Origin: Nitriliruptor sp040882075
GTDB lineage: Bacteria > Actinomycetota > Nitriliruptoria > Nitriliruptorales > Nitriliruptoraceae
Assembly: GCF_040882075.1 (NCBI RefSeq)
Contig: NZ_JBBEBZ010000211.1
Location: 1 to 56,538 of the forward strand
DNA: 56,538 nt
Direction of reading: 5' to 3'
How positions within the stretch are numbered: position 1 is the stretch's first letter; every line of letters begins with the position of its first letter. The translations under genes were made by a program, and so were the position numbers. The notes below the pieces were generated by a model. The model did no database searches, was not told where the DNA came from, and saw nothing but the letters and a program-made list of their open reading frames with translations. Positions 42,812 to 51,122 of this stretch are shown piece after piece.

Positions 42812-42859
42812 CAGCGCCTCGAACGTCTCGAACATGCCCTACTGGACGAGCACCGGTGA
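42812..42859 (+). CDS. C-terminal end of a gene lost in the assembly gap
   Basis: Right after the gap, 15 codons read QRLERLEHALLDEHR and end at TGA 42857-42859, about 40 bases before the flavoprotein gene. The helical Leu/Arg/Glu pattern is like the end of a coiled coil, for instance a small regulator. With no stop in between and the next gene so close, it may be the tail of an upstream operon gene. It is too short to identify. Confidence 0.4.
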   Translation, partial: QRLERLEHALLDEHR

Positions 42860-42899
42860 CCCCTCCGACCGCCGCCCTATCCCACACATGGAGTCCTCG

Positions 42900-44252
42900 A
42901 TGTCCGCTACCTACGACCTGATCGTGATCGGCGCCGGGATGGCGGGCGTCAACGCCGCCAACAAGTGCGGCGCAGCCGGCTGGCGCGTGGCCATCGTCGA
43001 CGAACTGCCCTACGGCGGCACCTGCGCCCTGCGGGGATGCGACCCGAAGAAGATCCTGCGTCGCGGTGCCGAGATCATCGACGCCGCCCGCCTGCTGCAG
43101 GGCCGAGGCATCGACGCGGGTGGCCTGGCCATCAACTGGGCCGACCTGATGCGACACAAGCGCGGGTTCACCGACCCGGTCCCCGACGACATGGAACGTG
43201 GACTCGCCGACAACGGCGTCGACACGCTGCACGGCACCGCCACCTTCACCGGCCTCAACGAGCTCGCGATCGACGGCCGGCCGTTGAAGGCCGATCGGTT
43301 CCTGATCGCGGCCGGCGCCCGGCCCCGGCCGCTGGATCTCCCCGGTGCCGAGCACCTCATCGACAGCACCGAGTTCCTGCACCTCGACGTGCTCCCCGGC
43401 CGGGTGCTGTTCATCGGCGGCGGGTTCGTCAGCATGGAGTTCGCCCACATCGCCGCCCGCGCCGGCGCCATGGCCACCGTCATCGATCGCGGCGAACGGC
43501 CGCTCAAGGGCTTCGACCCCGACCTGGTCGACCTGCTCGTCGAACGCTCCACCGACGTCGGCATCGACATCCGTGCTCGCACGTCCATCGCCAGCATCGA
43601 GCCCGCCTCGGACGGCTACGAGGTCACCATCGAACGCGACGGCGCCGAGGCCCGCATCGAGGCCGACCTGGTGGTCCACGGCGCCGGCCGGGTACCCGAG
43701 CTGTCCCGCCTCGGCCTCGACGCCGCCGATGTCGCAACCGGACCCCGGGGCGTCGTCGTCGCGCCGCACCTGCAGAGCACCACCAACCCCGCGGTCTGGG
43801 CCGCGGGTGACGCGGCCGACACGCCCGGCATGCCGCTCACCCCCGTCGCGGTGTTCGAGGGCAAGGTCGCCGCCTCCAACATGCTCGAGGACCAGACGAC
43901 CGCACCGGACTACGACGGTGTGGCCACCGTCGTCTACACCATCCCCGAGCTCGCCCGCGTCGGCATGCTCGAAGCCGATGCGCGCCAGACCGGTATCGAC
44001 CTCGACGTGCGTTACCGGGACACGAGCAGCTGGTTCTCCAACTACCGCGTCGGGGAGCGAACAGCCGCCACCAAGATCCTCGTCGACCGCGACACCGACA
44101 CCATCGTCGGCGCCCACATGCTCGGACCCGAGTACGGCGAACTCATCAACTTCTGCGCCCTGGCCATCGAGCTCGGCCTCACCACCCGCCAGCTGAGGTC
44201 CATGACCGCCGCCTACCCAAGTGTCGGCTCAGACCTCGGCTCCATGCTGTAA
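42900..44252 (+). CDS. Pyridine nucleotide-disulfide oxidoreductase-like flavoprotein
   Basis: A 450-residue class I flavin disulfide reductase relative. ATG 42900 has GGAG at 42891-42894. The FAD motif VIGAGMAGVNAANKC (about 8-22) is followed by the redox disulfide in GGTCALRGCDPKK (two Cys five apart, about 39-51). The NAD(P) motif LFIGGGFVSMEFAHIAARAG (about 169-188) and the second FAD motif VWAAGDAAD (about 299-307) are intact. The C-terminal interface normally carries HPTxxE with the catalytic base; here it is YPSVGSD, so the His-Glu pair is missing. It is therefore not a standard glutathione, mercuric or lipoamide reductase. Confidence 0.88.
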   Translation: MSATYDLIVIGAGMAGVNAANKCGAAGWRVAIVDELPYGGTCALRGCDPKKILRRGAEIIDAARLLQGRGIDAGGLAINWADLMRHKRGFTDPVPDDMERGLADNGVDTLHGTATFTGLNELAIDGRPLKADRFLIAAGARPRPLDLPGAEHLIDSTEFLHLDVLPGRVLFIGGGFVSMEFAHIAARAGAMATVIDRGERPLKGFDPDLVDLLVERSTDVGIDIRARTSIASIEPASDGYEVTIERDGAEARIEADLVVHGAGRVPELSRLGLDAADVATGPRGVVVAPHLQSTTNPAVWAAGDAADTPGMPLTPVAVFEGKVAASNMLEDQTTAPDYDGVATVVYTIPELARVGMLEADARQTGIDLDVRYRDTSSWFSNYRVGERTAATKILVDRDTDTIVGAHMLGPEYGELINFCALAIELGLTTRQLRSMTAAYPSVGSDLGSML

Positions 44253-44645
44253 CCACTCGACTTCCGGATGCCCGGCGCCTGCAACCACGGCTCATCGCCA
44301 TCCGCAGTTCGCTCGCTGTTCACGGTGTGCCGCCGAGCGGGGTCACGCCGCCTCGGCATCCGCTGCGCAACGCCCCGCTTGCTGTGGTCAGACGAGTAGC
44401 GTCGCGACCGGGTTCCGCCGGCTCTCGGCGACCGCTCGCGCTGCGGGCCGAGGTTCGCAGAGGACACCCGTGGCTCGCACGACCGGTCCCGAGCGGCAGC
44501 CCGGCCCGCCTGGAAGGAACTTTCCGGCAGCGTCGACGTCTGACCATCGTCCCGAACCAACGGACCGTGCTCCCCGTTGCTGATGTCTCACGGATCCGGT
44601 GGTCGCGTGAGAGACTCGTCGCATCCGGTCGGGAGGGACAGCGCG
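44253..44645. other. Non-coding stretch between flavoprotein and DinB-like genes
   Basis: About 390 bases. The frames across it show no protein-like features or known motifs, and I found no strong hairpin. The GGGAGGGA box at 44630-44637 belongs to the following gene. Confidence 0.5.
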
Positions 44646-45245
44646 ATGGGGAGCGAGGCTGCCTCGTCCGGGGACGGCGCGACGGCCTTGGCGGTCCTGG
44701 CGCTCATCGCCGGCGACCTCACGCGGCTCTTCGAATCGGTGCACGGAGTCGACTGGGATCGTCCGACGCCGTGTACCGAGTGGACCCTCGGCGATCTGAC
44801 CGAACACGTCACTGGCGGCAACCGCTTCACCATCCGCATCCTCAGCGGTGACACGTCGGCAGATGCCATGGCTTCTGCCCGGCGATCCTTCGCTGAGGAC
44901 CGCGACACCCGCCGGAGCCTGGTGACGTCCACGCTCGAGCTCGTCGACCATCTCGGCGTTGCCGGGGTGCTCGACCAGATCTACCACCACGTCGACGGCG
45001 ACCTGTCCGGTCACGAGGTTCTTCGCCTGCGACTTCACGATCTGATCATCCACACCTGGGACCTCGCCCAGGTCCTCCAAGCCACACCTGCCCGTATCCG
45101 GCCAGAGCTGGTGAGCTGGGCACTCGCCGACATCTCAGCCGACGAACTCACGGCACGACACTTCGGCCTCGAGCTGCCCACGGACGGCGATGCGAGCTCG
45201 GACCAGGACACCCTGCTCTCAGCGTTCGGGCGACGAACTCCTTGA
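44646..45245 (+). CDS. DinB/maleylpyruvate isomerase-like (TIGR03086-type) protein
   Basis: A 199-residue DinB-like protein. ATG 44646 follows GGGAGGGA; the frame is open further up but without a better start. The N-terminal motif TPCTEWTLGDLTEHVTGGN (about 40-58), with the metal His, and the distal LRLRLHDLIIHTWDLAQ (about 127-143), with two His, match the TIGR03086 actinobacterial family. Function unknown; mycothiol-dependent chemistry is usual in better-known relatives. It is the second DinB-like protein in the window. Confidence 0.85.
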   Translation: MGSEAASSGDGATALAVLALIAGDLTRLFESVHGVDWDRPTPCTEWTLGDLTEHVTGGNRFTIRILSGDTSADAMASARRSFAEDRDTRRSLVTSTLELVDHLGVAGVLDQIYHHVDGDLSGHEVLRLRLHDLIIHTWDLAQVLQATPARIRPELVSWALADISADELTARHFGLELPTDGDASSDQDTLLSAFGRRTP

Positions 45246-45476
45246 TCGGATCGAGAGCCGCATGTGGCACAGGACCCGGGGCCAGCCGGATCGCGCGGCC
45301 GAACCATCCTCATCGAAGCGGTCCGCTGAAGTCCACGTTGGTCCGGGCGAAACGCCGTCTCTCGCGCCGTCACTCCAGCGCCCTTCCGGAGCCGTCGCGC
45401 CGAACGGGCACTTCGACGGACGTGCGTGTCAGATCTCGATGATCGCGCCGACCTCGATGATGCGGTCAGGTGGGAG

Positions 45477-47123
45477 TCAGAAGTAGCGCACGGCGCTCGC
45501 GGCGTTGCGGTGTAGCAGCGTGAACAGGCGCTCGCGCCAGGGCCGCATGCCGGGGATGTCCGGGTTCGCGACGATGGTCTCGCGGCCGAGCACGTAGACA
45601 GCCTGCGGTAGGTCGATCCCTCGGTCCGCGCGGAGCGCGCGGTCCAGCGTCCGGGGAACATCGGGTTGTTCCATGAACCCGAAGGTGAGCAGCACCTGGG
45701 TGCACCCTGCGCCGAGGTCGTGGATCTGTGCGCGTTGATCGGCCGCAACCCGCGCGAGGTCCGCGACCTGCACGGTGACCACGACCACGTGGCGGTGCAG
45801 GACGCCGTGGGTGGTGAGGTTGGACTCGAGCGCGGTCGGCACGTGGCCCGGTTCGGCGCCGAGGTAGATGGCGGTGCCGTCGGTCCGTGGCGTGGCCTCG
45901 GCCGCGGCGACGAGGTCCGCGAGGTCGCGTGCACCGAGGCGCCGCCGCGCGGCGGTGTGGCGGCGCCCGCCGCGCCAGGTGGTCATCACCGTGAAGATGA
46001 CTGCGCCGACCAGCAGCGGCAGCCAACCGCCGGCCGGGATCTTGACCACGTTCGCGCCGAGGAACGCGATATCGAGCGCGAGGAACGCGGCCCCGACCCC
46101 GACCACGGCAGGTAGCGACCAGCGCCACCGTTCACGGGCGACGACCAGCAGCAGGACGGTGGTGATGATCATCGTGGAGGTGACCGCGATCCCGTAGGCC
46201 GCCGCGAGGGCCGTGGAGCTGCGGAAGGCGAGCACGAGCCCGATGCAGGCGACCATCAGGGCGACGTTCACCGCGGGGAGGTAGACCTGCCCGAACTCGC
46301 GCGACGACGTGTGATCGATGCGGACCCGCGGGAGGTAGCCGAGCTGGATCGCCTGCATCGTGATCGAGTACGCCCCGGAGATCAGCGCCTGGGAAGCGAT
46401 GACGGTCGCCGCGGTGGCGAGCGCGACCAGCGGCAGCAGTGCCCATCCAGGGGCCATCAGGAAGAACGGGTTGCTGGCCGCCTCGGGATCGGCGAGCAGC
46501 AGGGCGCCTTGCCCGAGGTAGTTCAGCACCAGGGCGGGCAGCACGATCGTGACCCATCCGAGCTGGATCGGGCGGCGGCCGAAGTGGCCGAGGTCGGCGT
46601 AGAGCGCCTCGGCGCCCGTGACCACCAGGAACACACCGCCGAGCGCCAGGAACGCGACGCCCGCCACCGCGATCGGCACCACCCAGCCACCGAGCGCCGG
46701 CGCGGCGAGCTGCAGCCCCTCGACCGCCGCGAGCACCGAGATCGACGGCGTGATGATCCCATCGCCGTAGAGCAACGCGGTCCCGAACAGGCCGAGCCAG
46801 ACGAGCAGCCGCCGACGTCCGGTCGCCGGCCCTCCGGAGGGCAGGACCAACGCGGTCAGGGCGAGGATGCCACCCTCGCCGTGGTTGTCCGCACGCATCA
46901 CCACCGCGAGGTACTTGAGGCTGACCACCAGCATCAGGGCCCAGAACACCATCGACAGGATGCCCAAGATCCCCGCCGTGTCCGCGGCCCGGCCACCGGT
47001 CGCGTGGATCGCTTCCCGGAAGGCGTACAGCGGCGAGGTCCCGATATCGCCGTAGACGACACCCAGCGCACCGAGCGACAGCAACGCGAGGTGCCCACGG
47101 TCCGGTGCCGGCGGCCTGCTCAT
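45477..47123 (-). CDS. kup: KUP-family potassium uptake protein
   Basis: A 548-residue integral membrane K+/H+ symporter of the KUP/HAK/KT family. The start, LALLSLGALGVVYGDIGTSPLYAFREA (about 12-38), is the family signature, followed by about twelve membrane helices (FWALMLVVSLKYLAVVMRADNHGEGG; LLYGDGIITPSISVLAAVEGL; ASQALISGAYSITMQAIQLGYLPR). The C-terminal cytoplasmic domain is shorter than in E. coli Kup (622 residues). It follows the ArsR-family gene by 7 bases and should be co-transcribed with it. K+ uptake fits the osmoadaptation genes in the window. Confidence 0.94.
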   Translation of the reverse strand: MSRPPAPDRGHLALLSLGALGVVYGDIGTSPLYAFREAIHATGGRAADTAGILGILSMVFWALMLVVSLKYLAVVMRADNHGEGGILALTALVLPSGGPATGRRRLLVWLGLFGTALLYGDGIITPSISVLAAVEGLQLAAPALGGWVVPIAVAGVAFLALGGVFLVVTGAEALYADLGHFGRRPIQLGWVTIVLPALVLNYLGQGALLLADPEAASNPFFLMAPGWALLPLVALATAATVIASQALISGAYSITMQAIQLGYLPRVRIDHTSSREFGQVYLPAVNVALMVACIGLVLAFRSSTALAAAYGIAVTSTMIITTVLLLVVARERWRWSLPAVVGVGAAFLALDIAFLGANVVKIPAGGWLPLLVGAVIFTVMTTWRGGRRHTAARRRLGARDLADLVAAAEATPRTDGTAIYLGAEPGHVPTALESNLTTHGVLHRHVVVVTVQVADLARVAADQRAQIHDLGAGCTQVLLTFGFMEQPDVPRTLDRALRADRGIDLPQAVYVLGRETIVANPDIPGMRPWRERLFTLLHRNAASAVRYF

Positions 47124-47130
47124 CGTGCCG

Positions 47131-47469
47131 CTACGCCTCGTAGCTCATCCGGCCGAGATCTGCGAGCACCTCCTGGTCGTTCTCCAGCGAGGTGGTCAGG
47201 ATCTGTCGTCCCACCTCCAGCAGTTCGAACACCCTCGGGACGGTGACCTGGTAGATCACCGTCGAGCCGTCCCGATGAGAATCGACCACGCCGGAGCGGC
47301 GCAGGGTGGTCAGGTGCTGCGACAGCGTCGAGCCGCCCACCCCCACGGCCTCGGCGATGTCGGCGACGTTGGACGCGCCGGCACGCAACACCTCGAGGAC
47401 GCGGATGCGCACCGGATGCCCGAGCGTCTTGAACAGCTCGGCCTTGAGCTCGTACACGGGACGGGTCAC
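47131..47469 (-). CDS. ArsR/SmtB-family regulator
   Basis: A 112-residue winged-helix repressor. KAELFKTLGHPVRIRVLEVL (about 9-28) and the recognition helix in VGGSTLSQHLTTLRRSGVV (about 43-61) are typical. The metal-binding ELCVCDL motif of ArsR is replaced by ASNVADI, and there is no Cys in the product, so classical arsenic or metal sensing through Cys is excluded. GTG 47469 has GAGAGG ahead. It is first in an operon with kup and divergent from sulP, with a palindrome between them. Confidence 0.9.
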   Translation of the reverse strand: MTRPVYELKAELFKTLGHPVRIRVLEVLRAGASNVADIAEAVGVGGSTLSQHLTTLRRSGVVDSHRDGSTVIYQVTVPRVFELLEVGRQILTTSLENDQEVLADLGRMSYEA

Positions 47470-47542
47470 GTGACAGCCTCTCGCATCGGACCAACCTGGC
47501 CCCGGCCGACGAACTCCCGCCGTCGGAGCTCGCTGACGTAGA

Positions 47543-47558
47543 TTCACGTTATCGTGAA
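47543..47558. promoter_or_regulatory. Palindromic operator between arsR and sulP
   Basis: A perfect dyad TTCACG-TTAT-CGTGAA at 47543-47558 lies 74 bases upstream of the arsR start and 85 bases before the sulP start. The TTCA(n)8TGAA outline is close to ArsR/SmtB operators (TGAA-type half-sites). This is the natural binding site for the ArsR protein, controlling both kup and sulP. Confidence 0.75.
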
Positions 47559-47627
47559 CAAGCGTAGCACTGTACGATCGGGTGGGCACCCGCTCGGGTG
47601 ACCCGCAGACCTGCTTCCGGGGTTCCG

Positions 47628-49355
47628 ATGCTGTCCTCGCTCGCCCGCTTCCTGCCGCGCCGTGCCGACTACGACCTGTCCGCTTTCCGAAGCGATCTGA
47701 TGGCCGGTGTCACGGTGGCGGTCGTTGCGCTCCCGCTGGCGCTGGGGTTCGGGATCACCTCGGGTGCTGGAGCGGCCGCCGGGCTCTACACCGCCATGGC
47801 AGCGGGCATCCTGGCGGCGGTGTTCGGCGGCTCGAACCTGCAGGTCTCGGGGCCGACGGGCGCGATGACGGTGGTGCTGCTGCCGCTGGTCTCGCAGTAC
47901 GGGGTCGCAGCGCTCGCGCCGGTGGGGATCCTGGCCGGCCTGTTCCTGCTGGTCTTCGCCATCGTTCGGATCGGCAGGTTCATCCGCTACATCCCCTACC
48001 CGGTGATCACCGGGTTCACCATCGGGATCGCGGTCATCATCTTCCTGCAGCAACTGCCGGGGTTCCTCGGGGCACCCGCGGGTGAGGGCGAGCAGGTGGT
48101 CGTGGCCAGCTGGCAGACCCTGCGTGCCTTCGCCGACGCCCCCGGGTTGGCCACCCCGATGCTGGGGATGCTGACCGTGGGCGTCATGATCGTTTGGGGG
48201 CGAAGCGAGCGGTTGCGGGCCTTCCCGGCCAGCATGGCGGCGCTGCTGGCCGCCACCGGCCTGTCGCTGCTCCCGGTGTTCGACGCCGTCGCGCGCATCC
48301 CCGCGATCCCCACCGGCCTGCCGCTGCCGACGCTGCCGAGCCTGGCCGGGCTTGAGGCCACCGACCTGGTCCGTGCCGCCCTGGTGATCGCGGTGCTCGC
48401 CGCCCTCGAGAGCCTGCTGTCCGCCGTCGTGGCCGATGGCATGACCATCGACGAGCGACACGACCCCGACCGCGAGTTGTTCGGACAGGGCATCGCCAAC
48501 CTCGGCAGCGCGGTCATCGGCGGCATCCCCGCCACCGCCGCGCTCGCCCGCACCGCCGTCAACGTCCGCTCGGGTGCTCGCACCCGGCTCGCGGCGATCA
48601 TCCACGGGCTGATCATCGCCGCGATCATGGTCGCGCTCGCACCGCTGGCCTCCCGCATCCCGCTGGTGGCGCTGGCCGCCATCTTGATGGTGGTGGCCGC
48701 ACGCATGGTCGAGGTGGTCGAGTTCCGCGAGATCGTGCGCGCCACCAAGTCCGACGCCGCCACGATGCTGCTCACCCTCGGCGTCACGGTGGCGTTCGAT
48801 CTGATCCTGGCCATCGAGGTCGGCCTGATCGTGGCCGGTGCCCTGTTCGTGACCCGCATGTCGCAGCTGTTCCAGGTCGACCCGACCGTCCTCGGTGGTG
48901 ACGAACCACCCGTACACGAGAACCGGGTAGCCGCAGACGCCGAGCGTGAGGTCCGCCGGGACGACCTGGTGGTCTTCCGCATCGAGGGTCCGATCTTCTT
49001 CGGCGCTGCGGACCGGTTCTTCGAAGAGCTGCTCCGCGTCGACCACCACATCCGTATCGTCGTGTTGCGACTGCGGCGTGTCCCGGTGATGGACGTCACC
49101 GGCGCCGCCGCTCTGCGGGCGCTGGTGGACCGGCTGACCCGCCGCGGCATCGTGGTGATGATGTCCGGCGTACAGGACCAGCCCCGCAGCGTCCTGGAAC
49201 GCACCGGCATACTGGCCCAGGTCACCCGCCAGGGCGACCACCTGTTCGACGACACCGACCAGGCCATCGCCCACGCCCGGCAGCATCTGGCCAACCACGA
49301 CCACACCCACCCCGCCCGAGCGGCCGACCAGAGCTCCGACGCGACCACCCCGTGA
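47628..49355 (+). CDS. SulP-family anion transporter with STAS domain
   Basis: A 575-residue transporter (ATG 47628; GTG 47598 is a longer option) of the SulP/SLC26 family, which moves sulfate, bicarbonate or dicarboxylates. The membrane domain (about 20-420) has the signature GLYTAMAAGILAAVFGGSNLQVSGPTGAMTVV near 53-84. ESLLSAVVADGMTIDERHDPDRELFGQGIAN and ATAALARTAVNVRSGARTR follow. The C-terminal STAS domain (about 460-550) includes LRLRRVPVMDVTGAAALRAL. The anion cannot be told from sequence alone. Divergent from arsR-kup and followed by icd. Confidence 0.92.
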   Translation: MLSSLARFLPRRADYDLSAFRSDLMAGVTVAVVALPLALGFGITSGAGAAAGLYTAMAAGILAAVFGGSNLQVSGPTGAMTVVLLPLVSQYGVAALAPVGILAGLFLLVFAIVRIGRFIRYIPYPVITGFTIGIAVIIFLQQLPGFLGAPAGEGEQVVVASWQTLRAFADAPGLATPMLGMLTVGVMIVWGRSERLRAFPASMAALLAATGLSLLPVFDAVARIPAIPTGLPLPTLPSLAGLEATDLVRAALVIAVLAALESLLSAVVADGMTIDERHDPDRELFGQGIANLGSAVIGGIPATAALARTAVNVRSGARTRLAAIIHGLIIAAIMVALAPLASRIPLVALAAILMVVAARMVEVVEFREIVRATKSDAATMLLTLGVTVAFDLILAIEVGLIVAGALFVTRMSQLFQVDPTVLGGDEPPVHENRVAADAEREVRRDDLVVFRIEGPIFFGAADRFFEELLRVDHHIRIVVLRLRRVPVMDVTGAAALRALVDRLTRRGIVVMMSGVQDQPRSVLERTGILAQVTRQGDHLFDDTDQAIAHARQHLANHDHTHPARAADQSSDATTP

Positions 49356-49438
49356 CCGGCGCGCCCACCCCACCCGAACGGTGACCGCAACGATCAGCTC
49401 GGGTCCAGCATCGTCCCCGTGAGACCGGAGATCGCGTC

Positions 49439-50644
49439 ATGCCCCAACCCATCACGTTCGAGGATGCAAGCCTCCAGGTCCCCGACGAACCGATCATCCC
49501 CTACATCGAGGGCGACGGCATCGGACCCGAAGTGTGGGCCGCCACCCGCCAGGTCGTCGACGCCACGTTGCGGGCCACCTACCGCGGCCGGCGGGCCATC
49601 CACTGGACCGAAGCGCTGGCCGGCCAACGCGCCCACGACGAAACGGGCAGCTGGCTGCCCGACGAGACCCTCGAGACCCTCGAGAGCCATCTGGTGGCCA
49701 TCAAGGGCCCCCTGACCACACCGGTGGCGGGTGGGATCCGCTCGCTCAACGTGCAACTACGCCGGGAGCTGGACCTGTACGCCAACGTCCGGCCGGTGCG
49801 ATGGTTCCCTGGACTACCCAGCCCGCTGCGGCATCCCGAGCTCGTCTCCGCCGTCATCTTCCGTGAGAACACCGAAGACGTCTACGCCGGCCTCGAGGTG
49901 GCAGCCGACAGCCCCCAGGCCCGTGCACTGCGGCCGCTGCTCAAGCAAGCCTGCGGCTGGGACCTCACCGACGACACCGGGATCGGCCTCAAGCCGATCA
50001 GCCGGACCGCCTCGAAGCGTCTGGTCCGCGCCGCGATGCGCTACGCCATCGACCGGCAGCGGCAACGCGTCACCCTGGTCCACAAGGGCAACATCATGAA
50101 GCACACCGAAGGTGCCTTCCGCGACTGGGGCTACGAGGTCGTGCGCGACGAGTTCGCCGACCACGCCGTCCTCTTCGATGACTGCGCCGGCGACCCCGGA
50201 GCGCGGATCCTGGTCCAGGACCGCATCGCCGATGCGATGTTCCAGGACATCCTCCTGCATCCCGAGCGCCACCAGGTCATCGCGACCACCAACCTCAACG
50301 GCGACTACCTCTCCGACGCTCTCGCCGCCCAGATCGGTGGCATCGGGGTCTCCCCCGGCGCGAACCTCAACGACGAACGGGGCCGCGCGCTCTACGAGGC
50401 CGTCCACGGCACCGCGCCCGACATCGCCGGACGCGACCTCGCCAACCCGACCGCGATGCTGTTCTCCGCCGAGATGCTGCTGCGACGGATCGGATGGACC
50501 GAAGCCGCCGACCACATCGAAACCGCGGTCGAGACCACCATCGCGACCGGCACCGTCACCGCCGACCTCGCCCCCCGCGTCGACATCGCCCGCCCGGTCG
50601 GCACCCGTGAGTTCACCGACGCGGTACTGGCACACATCGCCTGA
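49439..50644 (+). CDS. icd: Isocitrate dehydrogenase, probably NAD+-dependent
   Basis: TCA-cycle enzyme, oxidative decarboxylation of isocitrate to 2-oxoglutarate. A 401-residue homodimeric type I enzyme like E. coli Icd. It has IPYIEGDGIGPEV (19-31), KGPLTTPVAGGIRSLNV (about 83-99, with the substrate Ser), VIFRENTEDVYAGLE, HKGNIMKHTEGAF and NLNGDYLSDALAAQIGG. The cofactor region differs from the NADP form: HGTAPDIAGRDLANP has D328, I329 and A335 where E. coli has K344, Y345 and V351. TVTADLAP replaces the NADP-binding Tyr and Arg (Y391, R395). These changes are the ones known to convert E. coli Icd to NAD+ use. It lies 83 bases after sulP. Confidence 0.93.
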   Translation: MPQPITFEDASLQVPDEPIIPYIEGDGIGPEVWAATRQVVDATLRATYRGRRAIHWTEALAGQRAHDETGSWLPDETLETLESHLVAIKGPLTTPVAGGIRSLNVQLRRELDLYANVRPVRWFPGLPSPLRHPELVSAVIFRENTEDVYAGLEVAADSPQARALRPLLKQACGWDLTDDTGIGLKPISRTASKRLVRAAMRYAIDRQRQRVTLVHKGNIMKHTEGAFRDWGYEVVRDEFADHAVLFDDCAGDPGARILVQDRIADAMFQDILLHPERHQVIATTNLNGDYLSDALAAQIGGIGVSPGANLNDERGRALYEAVHGTAPDIAGRDLANPTAMLFSAEMLLRRIGWTEAADHIETAVETTIATGTVTADLAPRVDIARPVGTREFTDAVLAHIA

Positions 50645-50819
50645 GCCCGGCGACGTCTACGAGTTGGACCAGCTCGTGCGCGAGCGTCGCATGTGACCGG
50701 CTCGTGGCCCTCGACCTACACACGCCACGCTTGGATCGATCCCTCGCCCGGTTGCCGGCGGCGATCTCTGCCAGACGGGCGTCGATGGCCGACGGGCTCA
50801 CCACCGTCGAGGCCACGGG

Positions 50820-51122
50820 TCAGGACGAGGGGGCCGACGGTCCGCCTGCAGCGTCGTCACGCGTGAGCCGGTCCACGAACCCGGTGAGCCGGCCGATCGC
50901 TTCTGGATCGAGGTCGGGGCGCTGCCGCTTGATCGCGTCCACGACACGCTCGACCGTGGCCGCCTCGATCCCGCACCGTTCGCAGTGCTCGAGGTGCTCG
51001 GCGACGAGTTCAGCGTCCTCTGGGCCGAGTTCACCGTCGAGGTAGGCCTGGAGGACCTCGCCGACCACGTGGCATTCGGGGTCGGGCGGCAGCGGCAGCG
51101 GCAGGCGGCGGCGCAACCTCAA
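50820..51122 (-). CDS. Zinc-binding anti-sigma factor (ZAS/RsrA-like)
   Basis: A 100-residue protein with the zf-HC2 motif: CHVVGEVLQAYLDGEL, then HLEHCERCGIEA, giving H-x3-C-x2-C plus the early Cys and His (about 20-55). These are the features of RsrA/RshA-type anti-sigma factors, which hold their sigma factor in a redox- or stress-sensitive manner. TTG 51122 overlaps the sigma gene stop (TTGA) and has GGAGG 6 bases ahead; the earlier frame overlaps the sigma gene. The tail has LTGFVDRLTRDD. It should bind the sigma factor encoded directly upstream. Confidence 0.85.
   Translation of the reverse strand: MRLRRRLPLPLPPDPECHVVGEVLQAYLDGELGPEDAELVAEHLEHCERCGIEAATVERVVDAIKRQRPDLDPEAIGRLTGFVDRLTRDDAAGGPSAPSS

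Noticed and set aside
41415..44117. A 900-codon minus-strand open frame running across gap 2
   Set aside because: Only the Nif3-like part (41415-42539) is real. The rest is antisense to the flavoprotein gene and crosses an N gap of unknown length.
47544..49373. Minus-strand open frame of 609 codons rich in His, Asp, Gln and Arg
   Set aside because: It is the antisense shadow of the SulP transporter gene, which has clear membrane helices and a STAS domain.
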